Shown here one piece after another: positions 44,097 through 50,863 of a DNA stretch of 64,000 nucleotides; within the stretch, counting starts at the first letter, position 1; the number at the start of each line of letters is the position of its first letter. This stretch comes from Aerococcus urinae (GTDB lineage: Bacteria; Bacillota; Bacilli; Lactobacillales; Aerococcaceae), in the NCBI RefSeq assembly GCF_001543175.1, contig NZ_CP014161.1, positions 1,736,001-1,800,000 on the forward strand, read 5' to 3'. Under the pieces are notes generated by a model, which saw only the letters and a list, made by a program, of their open reading frames with translations, was not told where the DNA came from and did no database searches. The translations under genes and the position numbers were made by a program.

Positions 44097-44371
44097 TCCG
44101 CCATCATCTCCTTTACTCTCTCGACTAAATGCGTCAACTTAGACTCCACCGCCTGGAAGCGAAAGGCGGTCTCCATTAAAGTGTTTTCCACCACTTGGAT
44201 GCGCTCATCGAGACGTTTTTGCGCCGTCTTTTGTTGATCCAATTCGGTAGCCATCACGTCCAGGCGAGTGATCAAGCGCTGGATAGCAGTAATTAACTGG
44301 ATAATCTTAGAGACCAGGGTGATGATGGCTACAAAAGCAGAGGCCAGCCCACCCATTTCAATCACTGTCAT
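44087..44371 (-). CDS. XhlA-like coiled-coil membrane protein
   Basis: A 94-residue protein. A hydrophobic N-terminal segment (about residues 7-30) is followed by a predicted coiled coil with repeated leucine and charged residues (RLDERIQVVENTLMETAFRF). This is reminiscent of haemolysin XhlA proteins encoded just before holins. The ATG at 44371 has AAAGGAG upstream. A terminator lies between it and the DUF2922 gene, so the holin/endolysin group may be read through or have its own promoter. Confidence 0.65.
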   Translation of the reverse strand: MTVIEMGGLASAFVAIITLVSKIIQLITAIQRLITRLDVMATELDQQKTAQKRLDERIQVVENTLMETAFRFQAVESKLTHLVERVKEMMAECL

Positions 44372-44420
44372 GCCTTTCACTCCTTTCTCTTTTCTCATCT
44401 TCTCTTCAGCAATTTCTCAT

Positions 44421-44446
44421 AAAAAAAGCCCCGCTAGGCAGGGCTT
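44421..44446 (-). terminator. terminator before the holin group
   Basis: AAGCCC (44427-44432) and GGGCTT (44441-44446), with an inner GC-rich loop, are followed by seven T on the minus strand. Confidence 0.8.
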
Positions 44447-44464
44447 AGGAGGTCAATCCCTAAC

Positions 44465-44707
44465 TTAGGCGTCGACTTGGTAGATGTCGGTCACGGTGCG
44501 ACGGACATAGCGGGCGCCAGTGGCTTGGGCATAGGGGTCAAAGCCGTCTTCATTGAAGAAGATATCAGCATCCACAATAGCCGCTAAGGCCGCTTGAGCC
44601 ACTTCACTAGAAACATCTTCCTTAGGTTCTTTAATAGTAACTTTCTTGGTCTTGCCCTCTTCAGTCTTGAACAAGAGCTCTAAATTGAAATTTTCTTGGC
44701 TTGGCAT
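44465..44707 (-). CDS. DUF2922 family protein
   Basis: An 80-residue protein. Its layout NLELLFKTEEGKTKKVTIKEP followed by a helical middle and ARYVRRTVTDIYQ matches DUF2922. The function is unknown. In Firmicutes this family sits next to DUF1659 genes and small sigma factors, as it does here. No membrane segment or signal is visible. Confidence 0.8.
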   Translation of the reverse strand: MPSQENFNLELLFKTEEGKTKKVTIKEPKEDVSSEVAQAALAAIVDADIFFNEDGFDPYAQATGARYVRRTVTDIYQVDA

Positions 44708-44738
44708 AATTCATCCTCCTTATCTTTCTGAAACCTTA

Positions 44739-44936
44739 TTAAACATAGACATGGCGGCTGATGCTTTCCACTTCGGTTACTGGGTCCTTAGATAAGCTGG
44801 CTACCGCGTCACGAACCGCGTAAACCGCTTCAATGGCGGGATGCTCCACCAGGTCATTGAAGGTGGTTTTAATTTCCTTGTCGGTCTCGAAGTTAGTCAC
44901 CTTGACCACTAACTTGTTATCGATAAATTCTTGCAT
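44739..44936 (-). CDS. DUF1659 family protein
   Basis: A 65-residue protein. The late block VRDAVASLSKDPVTEVESI fits DUF1659, whose members are short and of unknown function. The ATG at 44936 has AGGAG 8 bases upstream and is preferred to an earlier in-frame codon. It is paired with DUF2922 32 bases downstream and follows the sigma factor, from which it is separated by a terminator and a probable promoter. Confidence 0.78.
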   Translation of the reverse strand: MQEFIDNKLVVKVTNFETDKEIKTTFNDLVEHPAIEAVYAVRDAVASLSKDPVTEVESISRHVYV

Positions 44937-45089
44937 TCCAATCACTCCTTTTTTTGCTTTAGTAGCTAGCTACACCCTATAAACGAATTGAGGGAGGCCA
45001 AGTGTTACCTAAAAAAGGCATTTTTTTAAAATTGACCGAAAAAAAGCCCACCCCAGGGTGAGCTAATGTAAAAATATGATCATTAAGGC
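44937..45089 (-). promoter_or_regulatory. terminator of the sigma gene and likely promoter of the lysis operon
   Basis: A hairpin AGCCCACCC (45045-45053) with GGGTGAGCT (45056-45064), plus a T run, ends the sigma transcript. The lysis genes therefore need a promoter in 44937-45040. No TTGACA/TATAAT pair is seen. The minus strand holds CCCTCAAT (44987-44994) followed by CGTTTATAGGGTG; a matching CCCTCAAT element occurs before the sigma gene itself (45658-45665). Confidence 0.5.
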
Positions 45090-45617
45090 CTAGTCTTCTA
45101 GTAAATCTTTAAAGGGTAGGAGTAGCTGGGCTAGACGGGTCTTCCATTGATAAATGGTTTTTCTAGCCACACCAAATGTCCGGGCAATCTCAGCAATTGA
45201 AAAGTCCCTCTCCGCTAAGGCTAAAGTCAGCTGGTAATCCCGCTCTGACAGCGTCTCTTGGGCCGCCTGAAGGAAGTCAGCAGCTCCAAGATCAAAAGCT
45301 TCTGTTTCCGCAGACTCAGTCAGAAGGTCCTGGTGTTCGGATAAAGTCAATTGAGGGAAACGCTGGCTTTGGCGCAGGAGGTCCAGTAAGCTCCAGCGCA
45401 AGTAGCGGCCAGCATAGGCCACAAAACGGTAGCGGTCTTCGCCCAGGGGGTTGCCATCGAAAGCTTCCGCCAGGTCCAGGAGCTTGAGCCGCAACTCTTG
45501 GGCATAGTCCTGGTAGTCGCCATGGCACTTTCTAATCGTTAAGTCCGCCAGGGTTTTGTGGATCAGGGCTTCAAATTCACGCAATAAGCGGTCGGCATAT
45601 AATTTGTCGAGTCTCAT
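45090..45617 (-). CDS. small sigma-70-family sigma factor
   Basis: A 175-residue sigma factor. The N-terminal part (10-90) has region-2-like features, ending in VAYAGRYLRWSLLDLLR, which resembles the region 2.3-2.4 helices. The C-terminal region 4 helix-turn-helix is FSIAEIARTFGVARKTIYQW (residues 138-157). It is shorter than housekeeping sigma and lacks region 1. No anti-sigma gene is adjacent. Position between a repressor/DnaD module and DUF1659/DUF2922/holin genes suggests it turns on the lysis operon. A phage late-gene activator is a close alternative description. Confidence 0.8.
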   Translation of the reverse strand: MRLDKLYADRLLREFEALIHKTLADLTIRKCHGDYQDYAQELRLKLLDLAEAFDGNPLGEDRYRFVAYAGRYLRWSLLDLLRQSQRFPQLTLSEHQDLLTESAETEAFDLGAADFLQAAQETLSERDYQLTLALAERDFSIAEIARTFGVARKTIYQWKTRLAQLLLPFKDLLED

Positions 45618-45682
45618 ACTGTCTTCCTTTCTTGCTTACTATCACCGGTATCACAACATTGAGGGTAAGACCTTCCCCACTT

Positions 45683-45841
45683 CTAATCCTTAACACTTTC
45701 ATAGAGGGCCATCACCAAGACCGCTAGAGTCGCGCATAGGAGTAAGGGGATAATCATCCCAAAGGAGACCAAAAAGCCCCGTAGTTGAAAGAGTAAAATC
45801 GCTAAAACCGCCACAATAAAATCCTTAACCCATTGCCGCAT
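45683..45841 (-). CDS. small membrane protein, 52 residues
   Basis: A short gene with a strong GGAGGAG ribosome site. It begins MRQWVKDFIV and ends MALYESVKD. Two hydrophobic stretches (about residues 8-21 and 24-46) are separated by QLRG. Its start overlaps the end of the upstream gene by 17 bases, which supports coupled translation. The function is unknown; a holin-like or regulatory membrane peptide fits size and context. Confidence 0.65.
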   Translation of the reverse strand: MRQWVKDFIVAVLAILLFQLRGFLVSFGMIIPLLLCATLAVLVMALYESVKD

Positions 45842-46271
45842 AATCCATCTCCTCCGTATTTAATAAGTCAGTCACTCGCCAGATCAAACATTGACCCAAA
45901 TCATAGCCTAAGTTTTCTGCCTCCTGCCATAAGTGGGCCACTAAGTCGCTTAAGGCGGGCGTCAAATCCCGGTCAAAACTCACATCTAAAGCCAAAGTGG
46001 TAAAAGCCTGGGTGAGCGAAGGTAAGTCTTCCCGAATCCGTCCTTTACTGCCTATGTCTTCCACCCGGGCATAGGAATCCGCCATCATCACTAGGGCAAT
46101 ATAGGCATCCGCCAGGGCCACTTGAACTTGGCGGGAATCCTGGTTTTTCGCTTGGTCCAGGAGGGCGAATTTAGTCAAGACCAAGACACAGTGGTCATAA
46201 GCATCCAACAAATCGAAACCATAGAGACGGTTGTAGTGTTCAATTAAATGTATACTATTGCTTAATGTCAT
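45825..46271 (-). CDS. hypothetical helical protein of the lysis island
   Basis: A 148-residue protein I do not recognise. It looks almost wholly helical, with conserved-looking aromatic and acidic residues (HLIEHYNRLYGFDLLDAYDH near the start) and no membrane segment. The ATG at 46271 has GAAGGAG 6 bases upstream; earlier in-frame codons lack a site. It lies between the DnaD-like gene and the small membrane protein in the phage-like operon, so a replication or regulatory accessory role is possible. Confidence 0.65.
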   Translation of the reverse strand: MTLSNSIHLIEHYNRLYGFDLLDAYDHCVLVLTKFALLDQAKNQDSRQVQVALADAYIALVMMADSYARVEDIGSKGRIREDLPSLTQAFTTLALDVSFDRDLTPALSDLVAHLWQEAENLGYDLGQCLIWRVTDLLNTEEMDYAAMG

Positions 46272-46379
46272 GGTTACTCCTTCTATTAAAATGTTATCCA
46301 TTGGCATGAGAAACAATGAGAAGTCGGGTGAGCTTTGCCAGTCAGAATCTGTCCGCTCCCCGCTCCACTAGGACGTTGA

Positions 46380-47297
46380 TCAGTTCACCTGGCTCTTAGC
46401 CCAAGCTGGGACAATCTCCTGGTAGCCCGACTTTTTGGAAAACTTGGGCTTTTTGTCTTCTTCACTAACAGGAGGTAAGTCTTCCAGCCGGTAGATATGG
46501 TCCTTATCCCAGCGCTCAAGAATTTTGAAGTAATAGGACAAGGGATACTTGGCTGCCTTGGCCCGGTAGAGGGCTTCTTCCAAGAGCTTGCTTTCAAAGA
46601 GCAGGCAATAGGATTTTAATTTCTCCTGGTCCGCTTCAGGCATGGCTTCATTGAAGAGAATCTGGTAGCGGTTAGTGATCCGCTTCATCACCTGGTTTTC
46701 ATAGTCATCTTGGTAGGGAGCCCTTTGGAGTTTCAGGGACACTGACGACTCGCTGGCCGACTCTTCATTGTCATTTTCATCCCCATTCTCTTTATCACTC
46801 TCGTCCACTTCCTCTTTTTCATCGTCCCCGGCCACATAGCGACGTTTTTTGATCTCCTTGACGAAGAGTTGCATAATGGCCTGGTCCACCCGCCGACTCG
46901 ACTTCAACCAAAAGTCGCGCATGGCTTCAAAGGTGGCCTCAATCAGGTCGCTGTCTTGAACCAGGGACAATTCCTTCTCCAACAAATCCATCACCCGCCG
47001 CCCACCGAGAAAGATGGAGTAAGAAAGGGAATGTAAAAGGGTCACTTCCTGGTGGGTGTGAGAATAGGCAATCTTCTTAAAGTCCCCACTAAAGCGCTGG
47101 AGTAACTCTTCCACCCGGTCCAAAGTAAAGCCTGTCTCAAAAGCAATCAGCCGCTTGGGCAAACTATAAATTCCCACCTGGCTGCACTTGGGATTAGTCA
47201 TCAAATACAAGGCAAAATAACGCTCTTCCTGGCTATAATGGTCCAAAGCTTCTAGCGACCGCCAAAAGCTAGTCGGAACCACACGTCTTACTGTCAT
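46380..47297 (-). CDS. phage-type replication protein with DnaD-like C-terminus
   Basis: A 305-residue protein. The N-terminal part (RYFALYLMTNPKCSQVGIY, then PKRLIAFETGFTLDRVEEL) matches phage replication winged-helix domains. An acidic linker (EKEEVDESDKENGDENDNEE, residues about 160-180) follows. The C-terminal segment around 215-275 (LESKLLEEALYRAKAAKYPLSYYFKILERW, split here) resembles a DnaD domain. Such proteins help load the replicative helicase. The second of two adjacent ATG codons (47297) has the better spacing to AAGGAGG. No phage helicase or ssDNA-binding gene accompanies it. Confidence 0.75.
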   Translation of the reverse strand: MTVRRVVPTSFWRSLEALDHYSQEERYFALYLMTNPKCSQVGIYSLPKRLIAFETGFTLDRVEELLQRFSGDFKKIAYSHTHQEVTLLHSLSYSIFLGGRRVMDLLEKELSLVQDSDLIEATFEAMRDFWLKSSRRVDQAIMQLFVKEIKKRRYVAGDDEKEEVDESDKENGDENDNEESASESSVSLKLQRAPYQDDYENQVMKRITNRYQILFNEAMPEADQEKLKSYCLLFESKLLEEALYRAKAAKYPLSYYFKILERWDKDHIYRLEDLPPVSEEDKKPKFSKKSGYQEIVPAWAKSQVN

Positions 47298-47980
47298 CAT
47301 AACCTCCTTGTGATGGTGTCTTTTGACTTATTTTCAGCTTGTCAGAAATTTTCCACCCCAAAAAAAGGGCTTAAGGTTTTGATCTTAGGTCCTCAATTTC
47401 TGACGAGAAATATTCTTCTTAAACGTCTTCACCGACTATGCAAAAAGTGACACTTTCTGTCCGCTATACTAATCTTTAAAATTTTTTCCGATAAAAGCCC
47501 CTCCTTTACCTTGATACATCCCGGACTGGAGCCATTGAAAAGAGTTGAATTTCTCTTTTCATTTTTAAACATATTATATCCAATATAAAAAAGCAAGCGG
47601 TTTTTTATTGTTTTGCATAAATTCTATTCATATGATATATTCATATTTCAATAATATATTAAGACTCTACTTTCCGTAGCTTTTTACGGCTTACTCTACG
47701 AAATGTAAAATAAGAGCAATCTGTGATGGTTGAGATTTTAGAATTTAATATAACAAATGTAAATAAACGGTTCACATTTGTGAATGGCTTATCTACGTTT
47801 GTTAACATTTCTACCCTTTTTCTTTTACAATTGTGGGCATTTACTCCCGTTTTTCGGTATAATATATGAAAGTTAAAAAAACGTTCTCAAAAAGCAACAT
47901 TTCCATGATGGTGGAAAGGCAACCTTAAAGTTTTAAAATGAGAAAATTGCCATTATTCAATGGCCAAAGGAGGAATTACC
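47298..47980. promoter_or_regulatory. control region between the DnaD-like gene and the CI-like repressor
   Basis: This 680-base gap holds no gene. Minus strand: a -10 TATAAT (47573-47578) and a long leader with GTCAGAAATT/AATTTCTGAC arms (47341-47350 and 47395-47404). Plus strand: a -10 TATAAT (47858-47863) and a leader with TTTCCA/TGGAAA (47900-47917) and GCCATT/AATGGC (47949-47964) stem-loops before AAAGGAGG. Candidate repressor sites share ACATTTGT: ACAAATGT (47753-47760), TTCACATTTGTGAA (47771-47784) and TTTGTTAACATTT (47798-47810). Confidence 0.6.
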
Positions 47981-48565
47981 ATGCCTACCCTCGCCCAACG
48001 CCTCAAAGCCGCCCGTGAAGCGGCCGGACTGACCATCGAAGCCGTCAGTGAAAAAATCGGTAAATCGGTCTCAACCGTCTGGCGCTACGAACAAGGCAAG
48101 TCTGAAGTCAACCAAGAAACCTTGACCAAGTTAGCCAATCTCTACGGGGTCTCGGAACTCCACTTGCGGGGCTTTTCCGACATGAAGAGTGCCGATGTCA
48201 TTGAAGTGCCGGTCTATAAGAAATACAAAAAAGGTAAGCTCAAAGCCGCTAAGAAAAAGCACTTCTTCGAACTCGCTTCCATGGGGCTACCCAATGAGGA
48301 GATCTTTGCAGTGAAGATCAATGATCCTGCCATCCAATCCCTCCTCAGTAAAAAGGACTACGCCCTCGTCGATCCCCTGGCCGAAATCAAGGGAGGCGAC
48401 ATCTTGTGTTTAGCCGATAAGGATTCCGGCCACTTGAAATTAGCCCGCTACCAAGTCTACCAAGACCTGCCCCTCTATTTGCCTCTAGGAGACAAAAGCC
48501 AAGTCAAGGATAGTGAGGACTTTGAAGTCTTAGGGAGAGTCTTTGCCCACCTCGGTCGGGTATAA
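47981..48565 (+). CDS. CI-like repressor: XRE domain plus inactive S24 peptidase-like domain
   Basis: A 194-residue repressor. The N-terminal helix-turn-helix (LTIEAVSEKIGKSVSTVWRY, residues 17-36) is of the XRE type. The C-terminal half resembles the LexA/CI S24 fold (AVKINDPAIQSLL, ALVDPLAEIKGGDIL, LPLYLPLGD). Aligned to the GDSM motif the nucleophile Ser is replaced (NDPAI), and the usual Lys region reads LKLARYQ. Self-cleavage in an SOS response is therefore unlikely. The ATG at 47981 has AAAGGAGG 7 bases upstream. It is divergent from the DnaD-like/sigma/lysis genes. Confidence 0.85.
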   Translation: MPTLAQRLKAAREAAGLTIEAVSEKIGKSVSTVWRYEQGKSEVNQETLTKLANLYGVSELHLRGFSDMKSADVIEVPVYKKYKKGKLKAAKKKHFFELASMGLPNEEIFAVKINDPAIQSLLSKKDYALVDPLAEIKGGDILCLADKDSGHLKLARYQVYQDLPLYLPLGDKSQVKDSEDFEVLGRVFAHLGRV

Positions 48566-48566
48566 G

Positions 48567-48616
48567 AAAACACCGTTCCCACTGTATGTAAGTGCAGGAG
48601 AACGGTGTTTTTGTGT
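48567..48616 (+). terminator. terminator of the CI-like gene
   Basis: AAACACCGTTC (48569-48579) pairs with GAACGGTGTTT (48600-48610) followed by a T run. Confidence 0.88.
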
Positions 48617-48708
48617 GATTGTTTTAAGTATGTGGGGCCGATTATGAGATTCATATCATGAAGTTCTTATTTTATATTCTAAAAATTAAGTGTTTTTAGC
48701 AAATCCGC

Positions 48709-49572
48709 CTATTTATCATCCCAATGAAAGATTTTGGAGATGAATTTAGCAAGAGCCAGAAATCCTGTTGCAAAAAAGAAGCAGACGACACAAACGACGA
48801 CTAGGGCCAGTAAGGTACAGACGGTAAAAAAGAAAGCTCTGCCCAACTGGAGGTAGAGGGGCTGGGGATTTCTTAAGGTTTGGGACTCAGCTTGTTTGAG
48901 ATCTGCCTGCATGAGATTGCTGTTGATCTTACTTTGGTTAGCGGGGTCCTGGGCCGCCTCCTCGTAAGTCTGGATCAGTGCCTCGGGGACTTCCAGCTGG
49001 TGGGCCTGGTAGATTTGCCGAGCCAGGGTATTAAAGCTATCAAAGGCGGCCTGGTCATAGTTATTGTGATTATAATAAATATCATCATCATAGTGCTTGA
49101 CCACTTGCTCGGTCGTTTCGTTAGTCAGCTCGTCTTTTAAGCCCCCACCGATTTCTAAGTGCATGTAAGGATTGTCCACGCTGGTTTCTCTGGGATAAGA
49201 GACGTCGGTTTTAAAGAGGAGGAGGGCCCATTCATTTTCAGGCTCATCAGTCATCCCCCATTTATCCGCCAGGGTCTGGCTATACTTGGAACGATTGAAC
49301 CTCTCAGTCCTTGGTAAAACAGCCACCGCGAGCTTGGACTGGGTTAATTGGTCCAACTTGTAGCCCTCAGTCATGATGTGCTGGGTGGTGAAGTCATTCA
49401 GAAGCTGGCTATAGTCTGACACGTAATACTCTTGGCTGGCCACAGGAAAATCCGGTTGCCGGTAAGTATGATTGAGAAAATAATACATGGCGGTAAGTAC
49501 GAATATAACGACAAAAAAGGACATATTACCAAGGCAACCACTACCTTTAGAACTTTTCTTCTCATCTTCCAT
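48709..49572 (-). CDS. TPM-domain membrane protein
   Basis: A 287-residue protein. A membrane helix lies at about 15-33, then a TPM-type domain (about 45-190) with YVSDYSQLLND, VAVLPRTERF, WALLLFKTDVS and LEIGGGLKDEL. A second hydrophobic segment (RAFFFTVCTLLALVVVCVVCFFF) is near residues 245-270. TPM domains are linked to photosystem repair and phosphatase activity elsewhere, but no role is established for this type. The N-terminal loop KKSSKGSGC is polar. Its promoter region is duplicated about 780 bases further on. Confidence 0.75.
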   Translation of the reverse strand: MEDEKKSSKGSGCLGNMSFFVVIFVLTAMYYFLNHTYRQPDFPVASQEYYVSDYSQLLNDFTTQHIMTEGYKLDQLTQSKLAVAVLPRTERFNRSKYSQTLADKWGMTDEPENEWALLLFKTDVSYPRETSVDNPYMHLEIGGGLKDELTNETTEQVVKHYDDDIYYNHNNYDQAAFDSFNTLARQIYQAHQLEVPEALIQTYEEAAQDPANQSKINSNLMQADLKQAESQTLRNPQPLYLQLGRAFFFTVCTLLALVVVCVVCFFFATGFLALAKFISKIFHWDDK

Positions 49573-49941
49573 TTTTCTGCCCTCACCTAGTGCTTTTTAT
49601 TTTATTATAACCGATTTTGGGGCTAATCGCCTTTTCTTTAGTTTTGTATTAGAAAAATTTTAGGTGAAGATTTGTTTCGATCATAATCGAAACAACCCTG
49701 TCTATCGAAGCTTATTTCGATTATAACTGTCAACAGTCTCCTATTCCCTCTTGTAGAGGTGAAGATGGAGCCCTGGCTAGGTTTAAGTTAAGACTAGGAC
49801 ACGAGGATAAACAGTGGTCACCTGCATGGCTGTCATTTCATTGGCTTCCTTAAGGCAACTCTTTTAGCCAAAGAAAAATTTTCTTTAATTATCAATCAAA
49901 TAGACTATAGTCTTGGTGCCACTAAATGGAGACCTAATGTT
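49573..49941. other. gene-less stretch: promoter-repeat copy 1 and a 20-base palindrome
   Basis: Bases 49573-49670 hold the ribosome site and presumed promoter of the TPM gene and form one copy of a degenerate direct repeat (other copy 50349-50445). GTTTCGATCATAATCGAAAC (49674-49693) is a perfect 8+4+8 palindrome, followed by a half-copy TTTCGATTATAAC at 49712-49724. A regulator site is possible; no gene is seen. Confidence 0.6.
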
Positions 49942-50163
49942 ATGTTTCAATTCTTTAGTAAACCTAGCTTTGATAATATCGTATCTCAAAAATTTATCTA
50001 CGAAGATTTAAAAGAAGAACCCCAATTTATTCAACACGGCTTAAAATTTGTCATTATTTCTGAAAAAGATTCAATTTCTGAAAGAAATAAAAAAGTCGCT
50101 AAAGAAGCTGATGTAGAAATTATTCCCTTTAGCCAACAAAGTGAAATACTCGCCCTTAAATAA
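49942..50163 (+). CDS. small hypothetical protein, 73 residues
   Basis: I do not recognise a family. The sequence starts MFQFFSKPSFDN and has an alpha/beta look (LKFVIISEKDSIS, then VEIIPFSQQSEIL), like the end of a Rossmann-type or nuclease fold. It could be a fragment of a larger protein. A GGAG lies 10 bases upstream of the ATG. It stands alone between two copies of a repeated promoter segment, and its expression is uncertain. Confidence 0.5.
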   Translation: MFQFFSKPSFDNIVSQKFIYEDLKEEPQFIQHGLKFVIISEKDSISERNKKVAKEADVEIIPFSQQSEILALK

Positions 50164-50581
50164 AGTAGCCCCCCTGCTATTAATAGGGAATTAAAGACTA
50201 ACCAATATACTAATAAACCTTTGCCAATAACAAGTTAGCTAGTTAATGGTAAATTCCAACATGAATGCTATACTGAGATGTGGAGCGAAGGAGTTCGTTC
50301 ATAACTAAACACAACACCCCTAGAAGTTAGTGGCTTCTAGGGGTGTTTTTTCTGCCCTCGACTAGTGCTTTTTGTTTTATTATAAGCGATTTTAGGGATA
50401 ATCACCTTTTATTTATATTTGTATTAAGAAAACTAGGTGAGGAATTTGCAGTTGAAAATTAGGAGATTATATAGTTAAGTTAAGGAAGAAAGACCTGATA
50501 CATTATGATAAATATTTAATAAACCGCTTTATTTATAACTTATAAAGTAAAGACTCTGTGGATTTTGAAAGGACAGTTAAT
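50164..50581. other. gene-less stretch with strong terminator and promoter-repeat copy 2
   Basis: A strong hairpin, AACACCCCTAGAAG (50312-50325) with CTTCTAGGGGTGTTTTTT (50333-50350), lies here. Upstream a TATACT box at about 50266 could start a short RNA of some 80 bases that ends at this terminator. Bases 50349-50445 repeat the TPM promoter region at roughly 80% identity by eye. Confidence 0.55.
50312..50350 (+). terminator. strong intrinsic terminator
   Basis: A 14-base perfect stem, 7-base loop and six T make it one of the strongest terminators in the window. Confidence 0.9.
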
Positions 50582-50800
50582 ATGAGTGAAAATTATTCAA
50601 AAAAATTTACTGATATAGACAAACTTAATGAGAGAAATATGAGAAAATTGACAGATAGTACTCATATAGAATGTAGTAATAAACACATTACAGTAGAAGA
50701 GCTAGATGCTAAATTAGAAAGTAGTTATGCACAACACCTTAAGAAAGAAGGACGACCTATTGACGAGGTCTTTGAAGAGTTAGAAAGTAGATTAAAATAA
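50582..50800 (+). CDS. small acidic protein, antitoxin-like
   Basis: A 72-residue protein. The C-terminal half (ITVEELDAKLESSYAQHLKK followed by GRPIDEVFEELESRL) resembles the helical end of RelB/StbD-like antitoxins. No toxin gene follows; instead a terminator comes at once. The ATG at 50582 has AAAGGACAG upstream; an earlier GTG at 50558 is less likely. An orphan antitoxin or anti-toxin of a distant partner is possible, but the link is weak. Confidence 0.5.
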   Translation: MSENYSKKFTDIDKLNERNMRKLTDSTHIECSNKHITVEELDAKLESSYAQHLKKEGRPIDEVFEELESRLK

Positions 50801-50840
50801 AAGGACAAGTCACTCGCCTAGAGATAACCTGTCCTTTTAA
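50797..50840. terminator. bidirectional terminator
   Basis: AAAAGGACA (50800-50808) and TGTCCTTTT (50831-50839) form the stem between the small gene and the restriction gene. Confidence 0.75.
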
Positions 50841-50863
50841 ATACATGTATAAACGTATAAATA

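Noticed and set aside
45176-45528. Two open frames overlapping the sigma-factor gene
   Set aside because: They are Pro/Gly/Ser-rich shadows of the sigma gene without start signals.
43037-48565. An intact inducible prophage
   Set aside because: No integrase, terminase, portal, capsid, tail genes or att-like flanking repeats were found.
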